From an uncultured Bacteroidales bacterium (GTDB lineage: Bacteria; Bacteroidota; Bacteroidia; Bacteroidales; UBA932), in contig CAMNGM010000003.1 of assembly GCA_946538425.1 (NCBI GenBank), positions 1-53,171 of the forward strand: DNA of 53,171 nucleotides, read 5' to 3'. Shown piece after piece: positions 8,566-18,310 of this stretch. The notes beneath the pieces are model-generated. The model searched no databases. It had not been told where the DNA came from and saw only the letters and a program-made list of their open reading frames with translations. Each line of letters starts with the position of its first letter. Position 1 is the first letter of the stretch. The position numbers and the translations under genes were made by a program.

Positions 8566-9226
8566 TCAGGAGAGGTTTGAATGCCTTGTCCACCAGCGGG
8601 TCCGTGAGTTTCATGCACAGGCCGGTGAGGGCGGCCAGGATGAGGGTTCCTTCCCGGATGACGATTTCCTCGCCGTGGCCGAAGGGGGAGCCGAAGCAGA
8701 CCCAGGCGAAGGCGGCGGAAAACGCCACCAGCAGGATGTCCTCGCCGATTTTCGCGTTGCTGAACTTGATGCCCGTCACCTCGGAGAATACGTCGACCAC
8801 CTTGTCGCCGGCGAGGATCCAGGTCTTGCCGACGACCTCGAGTCGGATGCCCACGGCGGTAAGGAGGACGGCCGCGAGGATGAGGACGATCTTCATCAGG
8901 TAGGAGGTGATCTCCACACCCTGGAGAAGCCAGATGCAGGCGTCGCACAGGTAGCCGAACACGAAGGCGGCGGCCAGCTGGTACAGGTAGCTCACGTCCA
9001 GCACCTTGCGGCGCATCGCCATCTGCGCGGCGATGAACAGCAGGTGCATCATCCAGGTGAAGGTGCCGAAGGAGATGGCGCCCCACCGGAGGTTGAGGAC
9101 CGCCGGCGGGCAGGACGGGGGCGCGGTGCCCAGGTTGGATTTCAGGGAAAGCGCGACGCCGAAAGCGATCAGCACGAGCCCCAAAGTGCCGACCAGCCAG
9201 CGTGCGACGATCTTGTTCTTGGCCAT
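8558..9226 (-). CDS. YczE/YyaS/YitT-like integral membrane protein
   Basis: 222 residues from the ATG at 9226 (MAKNKIVARWLVG); the frame extends to 9259 but that part overlaps the promoter. Five to six membrane segments are visible. The opening GLVLIAFGVALSLKSNLGTAP and the later GIRLEVVGKTWILAGDKVVDVFS match the YczE-like membrane protein group (DUF6198-type), which has no proven function. It is the first gene of an operon with the SBF-type transporter, so a shared transport or envelope task is possible but unproven. Confidence 0.75.
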   Translation of the reverse strand: MAKNKIVARWLVGTLGLVLIAFGVALSLKSNLGTAPPSCPPAVLNLRWGAISFGTFTWMMHLLFIAAQMAMRRKVLDVSYLYQLAAAFVFGYLCDACIWLLQGVEITSYLMKIVLILAAVLLTAVGIRLEVVGKTWILAGDKVVDVFSEVTGIKFSNAKIGEDILLVAFSAAFAWVCFGSPFGHGEEIVIREGTLILAALTGLCMKLTDPLVDKAFKPLLNE

Positions 9227-9248
9227 AAAATTCTTGTCAAAAGGAATG

Positions 9249-9280
9249 CAAAGATGCACAATTATGCGTACATTTGCAAA
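9249..9280 (-). promoter_or_regulatory. Promoter of the YczE-like/SBF operon
   Basis: On the minus strand TTTG (9277-9280) is followed after 20 bases by CATCTTTG (9249-9256), one mismatch from the Bacteroidetes pair TTTG-N19-22-TAnnTTTG. It lies 22 bp before the ATG at 9226. Confidence 0.6.
9269..9276 (+). promoter_or_regulatory. -7 promoter box for the M13 peptidase gene
   Basis: TACATTTG matches TAnnTTTG and lies 38 bp before the ATG at 9315. It overlaps the spacer of the divergent promoter at 9249-9280, so the two promoters may compete. Confidence 0.5.
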
Positions 9281-9314
9281 CTTGCGCCTTTAGGAACGTA
9301 TATCTATTTAAAAT

Positions 9315-11324
9315 ATGAAAAAGTTACCGATCCTTATGATGATGCTTTGCGCCCTTGCGGCCTGCAGCCAGCGTGGGGAGGGTGCCCTGGACCTCACGGA
9401 CCTGGACCCTTCCACCTCTCCGAAAGCGGATTTCTACCAGTACGCCACCGGCGGCTGGCAAGTCAAGAACCCCCTCAAGCCCGAATTCTCCCGTTTCGGC
9501 TCCTTCGACGCCATCGCGGAGACCACCCGGAAGAACCTGAACGAACTGTTCGAGTCGATGGCCACGCTCCAGACCGAGCCCGGCACCGTGGACCAGAAGA
9601 TCGCGGACCTGTACAAGATGGCCCTCGACTCCACCACCCGCAACGCCCTGGGCGCGCAGCCCATCCAGCCTTACATCGCTGAGATCCAGGCCGTCGCCTC
9701 GAAGGACGCCCTCGCCGACCTGATCGGCAAGATGAACCTCTACGGGGAAGGCGGCTTCTTCGGCGCCGGCGTGGAAGCCGACCTCACCAACAGCGACCTG
9801 CAGATCCTCTACCTGGGCCAGGGCGGCCTGGGAATGGGTGACCGCGACTACTACCTTCTCGAGACCAACGCCGCCCTCAAGGCCGGCTACCGGGCATTCC
9901 TGGAGAAGGCCCTGACGCTCGCCGGCGTGGAGAACGCCGCGGCGCTCGCCGACAAGGACCTGCAGGTCGAGGATGCGATGGCCCAGGTCGCCTGGACCCG
10001 CGAGCAGAACCGCGACATGCAGGCCATCTACAACCCGATGTCCTCCGCGGAGATCGACGCCGCCTGGCCCGAGCTTCGCTTCGGCCGCGTCTGCGCCGCC
10101 GCGAACATCCCCGCCCAGGACAAGGTCATCGTCCAGCAGCCCTCCTACTTCGAAGGTCTGAACAAGCTCTTCAAGGAGTGCGACCTCGAGACCCTGAAGG
10201 CCTACCTGCTCTGCCAGTTCGTCTCCGGTCAGTGCGGCGCCCTGTCCGACGACTTCTACACCGCTTCCTGGGAGTTCTTCTCCCACCAGATGGCCGGCAC
10301 GCAGGAGCAGCAGCCCCGCTGGAAGCGCGCGATGAGCGTGCCGAACAGCCTCCTCGGCGAGGCCGTCGGCCAGATGTATGTCGAGCGCTACTTCCCGGAG
10401 TCTTCCAAGCAGCAGATGGTCGAGCTCGTGGAGAATCTCCGCACCGCCCTGGGCCAGCACATCGACACCCTGGAGTGGATGAGCGACGAGACCAAGGCCA
10501 AGGCCCGCGAGAAGCTCGCCGCCTTCACCGTGAAGATCGGCTATCCCGACAAGTGGAAGGACTACAGCTCCCTTTCCATCGACCCGGCGAACACCTACTA
10601 TGAGAACCTGCGCAACGCCAGCGCCTGGTACGTGGCGGACAACCTCTCCAAGCTGGGCAAGCCCACGGACAAGACCGAGTGGGGGATGACGCCGCAGACG
10701 GTGAACGCCTACTACAACCCCACCACCAATGAGATCTGCTTCCCGGCCGGCATCCTGCAGAAGCCCTTCTTCGATCCCGAGGCGGACGAGGCGGTGAACT
10801 ACGGCGGCATCGGCGTGGTGATCGGCCACGAGATGTCCCACGGCTTCGACGACCAGGGCTCGATGTTCGACGCGAAGGGCAATATGGCGAACTGGTGGAC
10901 CGCGGAGGACAAGGCGAAGTTCGACGCCCTCGGCGACAAGCTCGCCGCGCAGTTCGACGCGGTGGAGGTCCTGCCCGGCGTCCACGCCAACGGCCGCTAC
11001 ACCCTCGGCGAGAACATCGGCGACCACGGCGGCCTGTCCATCGCGTACTCCGCCCTGGAGAACGTCCTGAAGGGCAAGATGGACAAGCCCGTCATCGACG
11101 GCTTCACGCCCCAGCAGCGCTTCTACCTGTCCTATGGCAACATCTGGGCGCAGAACATCACCGACCAGGAGAAGGCCCGCCTGACGAATATGGACCCGCA
11201 CTCGCTGGCCGAGAACCGCGTGAACGTGTCCGTGAGGAACTTCCAGACCTTCTTCGACGCCTTCGACATCCACGAGGGCGACCCGATGTTCCGTCCGGAG
11301 GAGGAGCGCGTCCACATCTGGTAA
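9315..11324 (+). CDS. pepO: M13 family (neprilysin-like) zinc metallopeptidase lipoprotein
   Basis: 669 residues, the usual M13 length. The first 17 residues are a lipoprotein signal ending in ALAAC (Cys17), so it is probably anchored in an outer or inner membrane leaflet facing the periplasm. The zinc site is complete: HEMSH in VVIGHEMSHGFDDQGSMFD near residue 505 and the third ligand in GENIGDHGG near 567. The NAYYNPTTNEICFPAGILQ segment just before the zinc site is the family's substrate-binding NAYY region. M13 enzymes cleave short peptides. The next gene starts four bases after its stop and probably shares its transcript. Confidence 0.95.
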   Translation: MKKLPILMMMLCALAACSQRGEGALDLTDLDPSTSPKADFYQYATGGWQVKNPLKPEFSRFGSFDAIAETTRKNLNELFESMATLQTEPGTVDQKIADLYKMALDSTTRNALGAQPIQPYIAEIQAVASKDALADLIGKMNLYGEGGFFGAGVEADLTNSDLQILYLGQGGLGMGDRDYYLLETNAALKAGYRAFLEKALTLAGVENAAALADKDLQVEDAMAQVAWTREQNRDMQAIYNPMSSAEIDAAWPELRFGRVCAAANIPAQDKVIVQQPSYFEGLNKLFKECDLETLKAYLLCQFVSGQCGALSDDFYTASWEFFSHQMAGTQEQQPRWKRAMSVPNSLLGEAVGQMYVERYFPESSKQQMVELVENLRTALGQHIDTLEWMSDETKAKAREKLAAFTVKIGYPDKWKDYSSLSIDPANTYYENLRNASAWYVADNLSKLGKPTDKTEWGMTPQTVNAYYNPTTNEICFPAGILQKPFFDPEADEAVNYGGIGVVIGHEMSHGFDDQGSMFDAKGNMANWWTAEDKAKFDALGDKLAAQFDAVEVLPGVHANGRYTLGENIGDHGGLSIAYSALENVLKGKMDKPVIDGFTPQQRFYLSYGNIWAQNITDQEKARLTNMDPHSLAENRVNVSVRNFQTFFDAFDIHEGDPMFRPEEERVHIW

Positions 11325-11327
11325 TCC

Positions 11328-12488
11328 ATGAGTCCCGACCGCTTCATAGCGCGGAAACTCAAGTTTCAGGGGAGACTCGCGGCGGCATCCATCGCCGTGA
11401 GTTTCCTCGTCATCATCGTCGCCGTCGCCGTCTCGTCCGGATTCCGTCAATCCGTACGGGACGGGGTCGCGCGGCTCACCGGCGACATCCGGATCGCGCC
11501 GTCGTCCGCCGTCGCTGCGGAAGGGGATCCGATCCCCGTCCATCTGCCTTCGGAGGAGGCCATCCTGGGCATCTCCGGCGTGCAGTCGGTCCGTCCGGTC
11601 GCCGTCCGGGCGGGTATCGTCCGCAGCGGCGACATCATCCACGGCGTGCTGGTGAAAGGCGTCCCCGACCGGCCCGACTCCAGCCTGTGCGTGTCCATCC
11701 CCACCCGGCTCGCGGCCATCACGGGCCTCAAGGAGGGGGATGAGATGACCACCTATTTCGTCGGGGAGAAGGTCCGCGTGCGCAAGTTCCACGTGACCGC
11801 CGTGCACCGCGACCTGCTGGAAATGGACGAGAACCTGGTCGTCTACGCGAACCTTGCGGACATCCAGCGCCTGAACGGCTGGAGCGGGGACCAGGCTTCC
11901 GCCCTGGAAGTGTCCGTGGACCCGGCCCATCGCACCAACGCGTGGGTCAACGAACTCACCGACGAGATCGGGATGCGCCTGTTGCTGAGCGGCGCCGAAG
12001 GGGAGGAAAACCTGGTGGCCACCTCCTCCGTGCGGACTTACGCGCAGATTTTCGACTGGCTGGACCTGCTGGATTTCAACGTGCTGGTGATCCTCGTCCT
12101 GATGATCGTCGTGGCGGGTGTGAACATGATTTCGGGCCTGCTGATCGTCCTGTTCCGGAACATCGCGACCATCGGCACGCTCAAGACCCTCGGGATGGCC
12201 GACCGCGCCATCGGCAAGGTGTTCCTGCGCGTGGCGGCCGGGGTCGTCCTGAAGGGAATGCTCGTGGGGAACGCCCTGGGCCTGCTGTTCTGCTTCGTCC
12301 AGCAGGCGACCCACCTCCTCAAACTGGATCCGTCCAACTACTTCGTCTCCTACGTCCCGGTCCACGTGGACGTTCCCTGGATCTTGGCCGCCGACCTGGT
12401 GGCCTTCGTGGCGATCATGCTGCTCCTGCTGATCCCGACGCTCTTCATCGCGCGGGTGGACCCGGCCCAGACCGTCAAGGCCGAATAG
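11328..12488 (+). CDS. ABC transporter permease, LolC/LolE (FtsX-like) family
   Basis: 386 residues. One N-terminal membrane helix (about residues 19-38, in RLAAASIAVSFLVIIVAVAV) is followed by a periplasmic domain of about 200 residues. Three more helices lie near 245-275, 300-330 and 345-378, the standard MacB/FtsX-permease layout. The first cytoplasmic segment FIARKLKFQGR and the GTLKTLGMADRAIGKVFL coupling region fit lipoprotein-releasing permeases. Lol permeases extract lipoproteins from the inner membrane; the ATPase partner is not in this window. It follows the M13 gene by three bases and ends at a palindromic repeat. Confidence 0.87.
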   Translation: MSPDRFIARKLKFQGRLAAASIAVSFLVIIVAVAVSSGFRQSVRDGVARLTGDIRIAPSSAVAAEGDPIPVHLPSEEAILGISGVQSVRPVAVRAGIVRSGDIIHGVLVKGVPDRPDSSLCVSIPTRLAAITGLKEGDEMTTYFVGEKVRVRKFHVTAVHRDLLEMDENLVVYANLADIQRLNGWSGDQASALEVSVDPAHRTNAWVNELTDEIGMRLLLSGAEGEENLVATSSVRTYAQIFDWLDLLDFNVLVILVLMIVVAGVNMISGLLIVLFRNIATIGTLKTLGMADRAIGKVFLRVAAGVVLKGMLVGNALGLLFCFVQQATHLLKLDPSNYFVSYVPVHVDVPWILAADLVAFVAIMLLLLIPTLFIARVDPAQTVKAE

Positions 12489-12523
12489 GGCTTGTCATTT
12501 CGAGCGAAGCCGAGAAATCTCTA
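12489..12523. repeat. GGAATGAC-family palindromic repeat at a convergent gene end
   Basis: The segment reads TTGTCATTTCGAGCGAAGCC followed by GAGAAATCTCTAC. TCGAGCGAAGC and GAGAAATCTC are the halves of small inverted repeats. The CTCTAC end coincides with the stop codon of the minus-strand transglycosylase, the same arrangement as at 7504-7611. Confidence 0.7.
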
Positions 12524-13489
12524 CCTGGGATAAACCTCCGAATACTCTTCGTACGTGTCGAGCACCTCGCGCACGTAGGCGATCGTCTGCTTGCCGTGGA
12601 AGCCGGGGACTTCCGGGATGATGGAGACGATGTTGTCCCAGCGGGTGGGGTCCACGCCGGCCTCCTCGGCCGTCCGGATGCATTTGAGCAGGTTCCCCTC
12701 GCCGCAGTTGTAGGCGGCCAGGGCGAATTTCAGGCATTCCAGCGAATCGGCCCCGTGGTCGGCGAACATCCCGGACAGGTATGTCAGGTATTTCGTGCCG
12801 ATGGACACGTTCACCGCCGGGTCCAGCAGGGTGTCCACGCTGTAGCGCTCGTTGCGGATCTGCATCAGGCCCACGGCGCCGCGGTCGGAGCAGGACTCGT
12901 TGATGAACTTGGATTCGTGGTAGATGATCGCGCTGAGGAGGCGCCAGTCCCAGCCCATCTCGTCCGCATTCTTCTTGACGATGTCGTCATAGGGGCTGAT
13001 GGAGGTCAGGCTCGCGCCCACGCGGCGCCGGTAGCTGCGGTCCATCTTCCGGATGCCGCCGTTCCCGTTCATCACCGCGATCCAGGCGTTCAGGCGCCGG
13101 GTTTCGGCGTGGCGGTCGTCCCGGAGCACCCAGACGGTGCTGTCGCGGAAGGGAATCGTGCTGATGAAGCCGTCGGCGTGGAGGCTGTCCGCCCGGTACA
13201 TCACCAGGAGGTCCACCGCCCCTTCCTGCAGCGAGTCCAGGTAGTCGGCGCTGTCGGCGGGGGTGATGAATTCGAGCTGGAGCGCGTGGTCGTCGGCGAA
13301 TTCCCGGAGGATGATCTTGTTCATTCCCACCGTCAGGCCGCGGACGGGCTCTCCTTTGAGGTCGATGACGCAGCGGAGCGTCTGCGGGGGGAATTCGAGC
13401 GTCAGCTGCCGGGTGGTCAGGGGCATCGAAAGCGCCGCCGCGGCCACGAGCGCGGTAACGAGGACATATTTCCAGACAGGGTGGCGCAT
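12521..13489 (-). CDS. MltF-like membrane-bound lytic transglycosylase
   Basis: 322 residues with one N-terminal membrane anchor (VWKYVLVTALVAAAALSM). Residues about 30-160 resemble a shortened extracellular solute-binding (SBP_bac_3) domain, and 165-322 are an SLT (transglycosylase family 1) domain. The catalytic Glu is in AIIYHESKF; GAVGLMQI and the later AAYNCGEGN complete the SLT motifs. The enzyme cleaves peptidoglycan glycan strands with formation of 1,6-anhydro ends. In E. coli MltF the N-domain regulates activity; here it is about half as long. It lies ten bases downstream of the porin gene, likely in one transcript. Confidence 0.88.
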   Translation of the reverse strand: MRHPVWKYVLVTALVAAAALSMPLTTRQLTLEFPPQTLRCVIDLKGEPVRGLTVGMNKIILREFADDHALQLEFITPADSADYLDSLQEGAVDLLVMYRADSLHADGFISTIPFRDSTVWVLRDDRHAETRRLNAWIAVMNGNGGIRKMDRSYRRRVGASLTSISPYDDIVKKNADEMGWDWRLLSAIIYHESKFINESCSDRGAVGLMQIRNERYSVDTLLDPAVNVSIGTKYLTYLSGMFADHGADSLECLKFALAAYNCGEGNLLKCIRTAEEAGVDPTRWDNIVSIIPEVPGFHGKQTIAYVREVLDTYEEYSEVYPR

Positions 13490-13498
13490 AGGGGCTTG

Positions 13499-16201
13499 TC
13501 AGTTCCTGCCGCCCATCATACCGCCCATCATCCCGCCGAGACCGCCGCCGAGGCCGCCGCCACGGCCGCCTCCGCCGCCTTCTCCGCCGCTCATCCCGGA
13601 GCCGGCCCTGTCGGACATCTTCCGCTGGGCGCCGAGCGCCGGATAGAACGGCCAGGTGATGCCGACCTTGACGATCCGGGGCGGGTGGATGTACCGGTGG
13701 GCGCTGAAATAGTCGTGTTTCTTGGTGGGCCAGCCTTCGCCGGCGTTCTCCATCTTCACGAAAATGCAGGCCTGTTTCCACTGCATATTCAGGAAGACGT
13801 CGAAATAGGGTGTCTCGCCGTACTGCACCTCACGCTGGTTGTAGAAGGTGCCGGTGACGGGGTTGAAGCCCGGGGCGAACCACTTCGTGTTGTAGCGGGC
13901 GTCCACGCCGATCTGCATCTTGAGCACGTCTTCGCGCACGATCGGGAACTGCAGATACCAGCGCAGGTTGAGGGCCAGCTTGGGCAGCGGGAGGACGTCC
14001 TCCTTGGACGAAAGCTGGAACAGGGCGCTGTTCTCGAGCCGGAGGACCCCCAGGTGGAAGTCTTTCCGCAGGGCGGCCGTCAGCACGCTCATCGCCTCCG
14101 GATTCTGCCGGATCACGCCCAGGGAGTCATAGTAGATGTTGTTCGCGAGCAGGGCGTAGCCGGCCGAGGCGTGGATCTTCCACTTCGGGAAGTCCAGGGA
14201 AGCCTGGATGCGGGTGGTGGAGGTCTTGGAGAAGTCGTTGTCCCACATATAGTGGTTCGCGTACAGATGCTGCTCGTAGAAGTCCGGTTCCTTGAGGTCC
14301 GTCTCGAACCGGGCCGTGAGGCTGATCGGGCTCAGGGAGTCGCGGCGGAAGGGGAAGACGCTCAGTTTCGCCTTGCCGCGGACGAAGAAGTCCCCGGCGC
14401 CGTGACCGGCGAAGCTCAGCTGCCCCAGGGCGTCCCATTCGAAATACCGGCTCAATCGGCCTTCCGCGCCCGCATACGTATAGACGGTGTTCCATTTCTC
14501 CGCGCCCGGCTTGTATAGGTAGCTGTCGGGGCGGAAATTGTAATGGGACTGGTAGCGGTCGCCGATGCCGCCCTCGACCTTGGACACGACCGCATTCTCG
14601 TGCCAGGGCTGGAACCGGAGGAAGACACGGTTGTCCAGGCGCATCGTGTGCAGGGAGTCGGCGCTCTTGGCCGGGTTGATGTAGAACCGGTCGTTGAAGA
14701 GGGCCGATGCGGCATCGTCCGAGGCCCGGACGCCGTCCGCGTAGCTCTTGTTGTAGACCGACCATTCGCTGGAGGTGCCCAGGAAGATGGCCGTCAGGTC
14801 CTTGTCCAGGGTGTCCTTCCGCACGTAATTCGTGTCATTCCGGTGCTTGAAGTCTTCCAGGAAGGTGAAGGGGAGCCGGACGGACTGGTCGAAGAAGACC
14901 GTCCGCTTGGTATACTTGTTCGTGGCGTCCGACAGGAGGACGTCCACCTCGCGGATGTCCTTCAGGACCGTGTCCCGGACCTGTCCGATGTCCAGGATGC
15001 CGCCGTTCTCCACCCGGTTGATGCTGTTCCAGATGATGCCGCCGTGGGCGAGGTACCGCTTTCCCAGCCAGTTCGCCGTGGCGAAGGCGGTCTTGTTGCG
15101 CGCCTTCTGGTTCTTGAGGATGCCGGCGCCGCCGTAGGTCTTGTACTCCAGCGCGATGTTCAGCGCGGGGAGGATGTTCTGGGTCGTGAAGATCCGGATG
15201 TCGTCGTTGGACGTGGTCTCGGAATTCAGGAGGTTGCCGTAGTAGGCGAGTTCCGTGTACGGGGTCTTCGTGTTGAACATCGGGATGGAGGAGGGCGTGT
15301 AGGTCCAGCTCTCGTACGGGGCGTAGTAGCTGACGGTGGACCGCGGGTCCTCCCGCTTGAAATAGTTGTAGGTCTGGACGGCCGAGCCGGTCATTCCGAG
15401 GAACGTGCCGCCGATGTCCTCCTTCAGGTAGGGATAATCGTGGAAATGGTAGTTCGCCGTCGTGTCCCAGGCATAGGGTTCCACCCGGTTGAAGTACGGG
15501 TCGTGCTTCCAGGCGACGAGGCGCTTGTAGTACAGGCTGTCCGGCAACCAGGCGGTTTCCAGGATGCGCGGGGTGTTCTGGACGATGCTGTCCTTGATGT
15601 GCTTGATGCTGTCCTTGATGTGCTGGATGGAGTCCTGGCGCTGGATGGTCCGCTGGATCTTCTGCTCGGTGTCGTACTTCCTCCGTTCCTTCTTGGAAAG
15701 GCCCTCGTACCAGCGGCGGAAGCGCTCTTTCGCGGCCGCCGTGGAGTCGACCAGGTACAGGGAGTCGATGCGGGGCCAGTCCAGGCTGTCGCCGGCGGCC
15801 CGCAGGGAGTCGATGACGATCCGGTGCGTGAGGGAGTCCTTGACGGCCACGTACCAGCGGTACAGGAAGGGATCGGTGGCGCGCAGGCTGTCCGGGACTT
15901 TCATCGTGTCCCGCGCGAAGACCCGGGGCGTGGTGTCGGCGTCCTGGACGGTCACCCCGAAGAAGTCGAATTCGTCGTCCGACAGGTTTTTCAGCACGGT
16001 GTCCTTCTTCACGGGGACGGCCTTCTTCCCGGTGTCCGGCGGCACGGTGTCGCGGCGCAGCGTGTCCAGGCGCACCTCCCGCAGGAGCCGCACCCGGGTA
16101 TCCGGCCGCACGGTCCGGGCGGATTCCACCCCGACCGTCCCGAGGACCGTGAGCCCGGCGATGACCGCCGGGACCAGTATTTCGGACCACAGATTCTTCA
16201 T
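13499..16201 (-). CDS. Putative porin (Porin_10-like) outer-membrane beta-barrel protein
   Basis: 900 residues. A hydrophobic N-terminus (ILVPAVIAGLTVLGTVGV) is followed by a charged region with repeated RDSIQHIKDSIKHIKDSI heptads (residues about 190-210). Then comes a long series of alternating aromatic strands (for example TSNDDIRIFTTQNILPALNI, YTYAGAEGRLSRYFEWDALG) typical of a barrel. The C-terminal part (WPTKKHDYFSAHRYIHPPRI, KVGITWPFY) closely resembles the Bacteroidetes 'putative porin' family. After the last strand a 30-residue Gly/Met tail follows (GGEGGGGGRGGGLGGGLGG then MMGG repeats), unusual for an outer-membrane protein, which normally ends at the final strand. It is transcribed leftward with the MltF-like gene. 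Confidence 0.8.
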   Translation of the reverse strand: MKNLWSEILVPAVIAGLTVLGTVGVESARTVRPDTRVRLLREVRLDTLRRDTVPPDTGKKAVPVKKDTVLKNLSDDEFDFFGVTVQDADTTPRVFARDTMKVPDSLRATDPFLYRWYVAVKDSLTHRIVIDSLRAAGDSLDWPRIDSLYLVDSTAAAKERFRRWYEGLSKKERRKYDTEQKIQRTIQRQDSIQHIKDSIKHIKDSIVQNTPRILETAWLPDSLYYKRLVAWKHDPYFNRVEPYAWDTTANYHFHDYPYLKEDIGGTFLGMTGSAVQTYNYFKREDPRSTVSYYAPYESWTYTPSSIPMFNTKTPYTELAYYGNLLNSETTSNDDIRIFTTQNILPALNIALEYKTYGGAGILKNQKARNKTAFATANWLGKRYLAHGGIIWNSINRVENGGILDIGQVRDTVLKDIREVDVLLSDATNKYTKRTVFFDQSVRLPFTFLEDFKHRNDTNYVRKDTLDKDLTAIFLGTSSEWSVYNKSYADGVRASDDAASALFNDRFYINPAKSADSLHTMRLDNRVFLRFQPWHENAVVSKVEGGIGDRYQSHYNFRPDSYLYKPGAEKWNTVYTYAGAEGRLSRYFEWDALGQLSFAGHGAGDFFVRGKAKLSVFPFRRDSLSPISLTARFETDLKEPDFYEQHLYANHYMWDNDFSKTSTTRIQASLDFPKWKIHASAGYALLANNIYYDSLGVIRQNPEAMSVLTAALRKDFHLGVLRLENSALFQLSSKEDVLPLPKLALNLRWYLQFPIVREDVLKMQIGVDARYNTKWFAPGFNPVTGTFYNQREVQYGETPYFDVFLNMQWKQACIFVKMENAGEGWPTKKHDYFSAHRYIHPPRIVKVGITWPFYPALGAQRKMSDRAGSGMSGGEGGGGGRGGGLGGGLGGMMGGMMGGRN

Positions 16202-16529
16202 ACAACTTGCAAATATAGGAAAAATCTGCCAAACTCTCCGACCTCTCCTTTTTCCCGCCCCGTCCGGCTCCCTTTTCGCCAGTTTTCCGCTTTCAAAGCC
16301 TGGTCTATTTTTAAAACCTTGGTCTTTTTCTAAAAAAGCGGGCGGAAATTGGGGCTGCTTTTTAAAAATAATTTAACATGCGCTTGTTTTATTGTTTTAA
16401 TTTTCATATATTTGCTATTGTTGAAACTACAATAAGCCTGGGGAGCGCGGTTTGGAAAGATTGGACACAATCCATCATAACCATATAATTTTTTATCTAA
16501 TCTAATTAATCATCTAACTATTCAAGCCC
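16202..16529 (+). promoter_or_regulatory. Promoter and leader of the broken susC gene
   Basis: AT-rich 328-bp intergenic region between divergent genes. TATATTTG (16407-16414) is an exact -7 box. CTTG (16383-16386) sits 20 bases ahead of it, near the TTTG -33 consensus. About 110 bases of leader follow to the ATG at 16530, ending in an AT-rich stretch as is usual in front of susC genes. The promoter looks intact although the first gene it serves is not. Confidence 0.6.
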
Positions 16530-18298
16530 ATGCTTAAAAAACTGTAGAGGGCTGGCAGATCCGTGGCACCATGTATGCGAACTTCACCCCGTTCAAGGGC
16601 TTCGTGTTCACGTCCCGCCTGGGCTACCGGATCAAGCAGAAGTACGAGAGCAACTTCGAGGAGCCCTACTATGCCAACGCCAAGTCCTATTCCCAGGTGT
16701 ACAGCATCAGCGCGACGTCTTCCCAGGACTACTATTACCAGTGGGAGAACTTCGCCAACTACAATGTGAACCTGGCTAAGCATGCGATCGGCCTCATGGC
16801 CGGTATGTCCTGGACCTACAGTGACAGCCGCGGCGTCGGCGCCGGCCTGACCGGTGAAGACCCGCTGAAGGGCTATGCCGAGAACTTCCGCTACCTCACC
16901 CAGGACAACGGTTCCGGTACCAAGTCCATCTCCGGCGGTTCCCCGAGCCAGAGCGCGCAGCTCTCCTACTTCGGCCGTCTGACGTACAGCTACGACAACC
17001 GCTACAGCCTGCAGACGAACTTCCGTGCCGATGCCTTCGACTCCTCCAAGCTGTCTCCGAAGAACCGCTGGGGCTACTTCCCGTCGGTTTCCGCCGGCTG
17101 GACGGTCTCCAACGAGCCGTTCATCAAGGACAACATCAGCCGGGACATCCTAAGCTTCCTGAAGTTCCGCGGATCCTGGGGTATCAACGGTAACATCGCC
17201 GTCCTCTCCGGTTATCCGTATTCCACGTCCATCTCCTACAACAGCCAGAGCTATCAGTTCGGCGAGGACAACACCCTCACCCTGGGCTCGAAGCCGGACG
17301 GCCTCGCGAATCCGAACCTTACCTGGGAAACCTCCGTGCAGACGGACTTCGGTATGGACCTCCGCCTCTTCAACAACCGGTTCTCCCTCGGTGTGGACTG
17401 GTTCAACAAGGACACCCGCGACCTGCTCGTGAGCATCTCCCCGGTGGCCGAGGTGGGTATCAGCCGCACCACGGTGAACGCCGGCTCGGTGAACAACACC
17501 GGTTGGGAGTTCGAGCTGGGCTGGCAGGACCAGATCGGCGACTTCCACTACAGCATCAACGGCAACCTGTCCACCCTGAAGAACAAGGTCACCTATCTGG
17601 AACCCTCCGTGGGTCACCAGTCCGGTTCCAGCTTCGGTAACATGAAGTTCTCCACCTGGTTCGAGGAAGGTTATCCGGTATGGTTCTTCCGTGGTTACAA
17701 GTACGCCGGCATCGATGAGGAAGATGGTAAGGCCTTGTACTATACCGCCCCGGATGCGGACGGTGTGGTCGGAACGACCAAGGCGCCGGTGGATGCCGAC
17801 ATGGGTTACATGGGCAGCGCCCTTCCGCCGATGAACTACGGCCTGACCCTCCACATGGACTGGAAGGGCCTGGACTTCACCCTGTTCGGCACCGGCGCCG
17901 CCGGGCACCAGCTGATGCCTTGCGTGTACCGTGTGGACCACAGCCAGATCAACTCCCTGGTCTACTTCTACGAGGAGTGCGGCAAGTCTCTCCCGAAGAT
18001 CGAGAACATCTGGAACAGCAAGGAATTCTGGAGCTCCTCCGCGGTCGTGTTCCCGGGCGACTACTTCAAGATCAAGCAGATCCAGCTGGGCTACACCCTG
18101 CCGATGAAGTGGACGCGCAAGATCATGATCGACAACCTGCGCTTCTACGTGTCCATGGACGACTGGTTCGTGTTCACCAAGTATCCGGGCTTCGATCCGG
18201 AGACCGCCTCCACGGGTTCTTCCACCGGTATGGGTCTGGACAAGGGCTCTTACCCGAATGCGAAGAAGCTTCTCTTCGGTGTCAATGTTTCCTTCTAA
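16530..18298 (+). pseudogene. susC: SusC-like TonB-dependent receptor, N-terminal half deleted
   Basis: The reading starts ATG-CTT-AAA-AAA-CTG and then hits TAG (16545-16547). Immediately after, in another frame, SusC barrel sequence begins (GWQIRG, then YANFTPFKGF) and runs open to 18298. Aligned by eye with the intact SusC at 20386, the recognisable part starts near residue 460. The signal peptide, carboxypeptidase-regulatory-like domain, TonB box, plug and first barrel strands are therefore missing, roughly 1.4 kb. The remaining barrel ends in a normal SusC C-terminus (SYPNAKKLLFGVNVSF). A product from the internal ATG at 16571 (575 residues) would lack export and TonB signals, so I call it a pseudogene. 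An assembly collapse is also possible. Confidence 0.85.
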
Positions 18299-18310
18299 AC
18301 GATGACGGCC

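Noticed and set aside
9324..12365. A 1013-codon minus-strand open frame opposite the M13 peptidase and permease
   Set aside because: Antisense shadow of two genes with clear motifs; composition is that of a reverse-complement frame.
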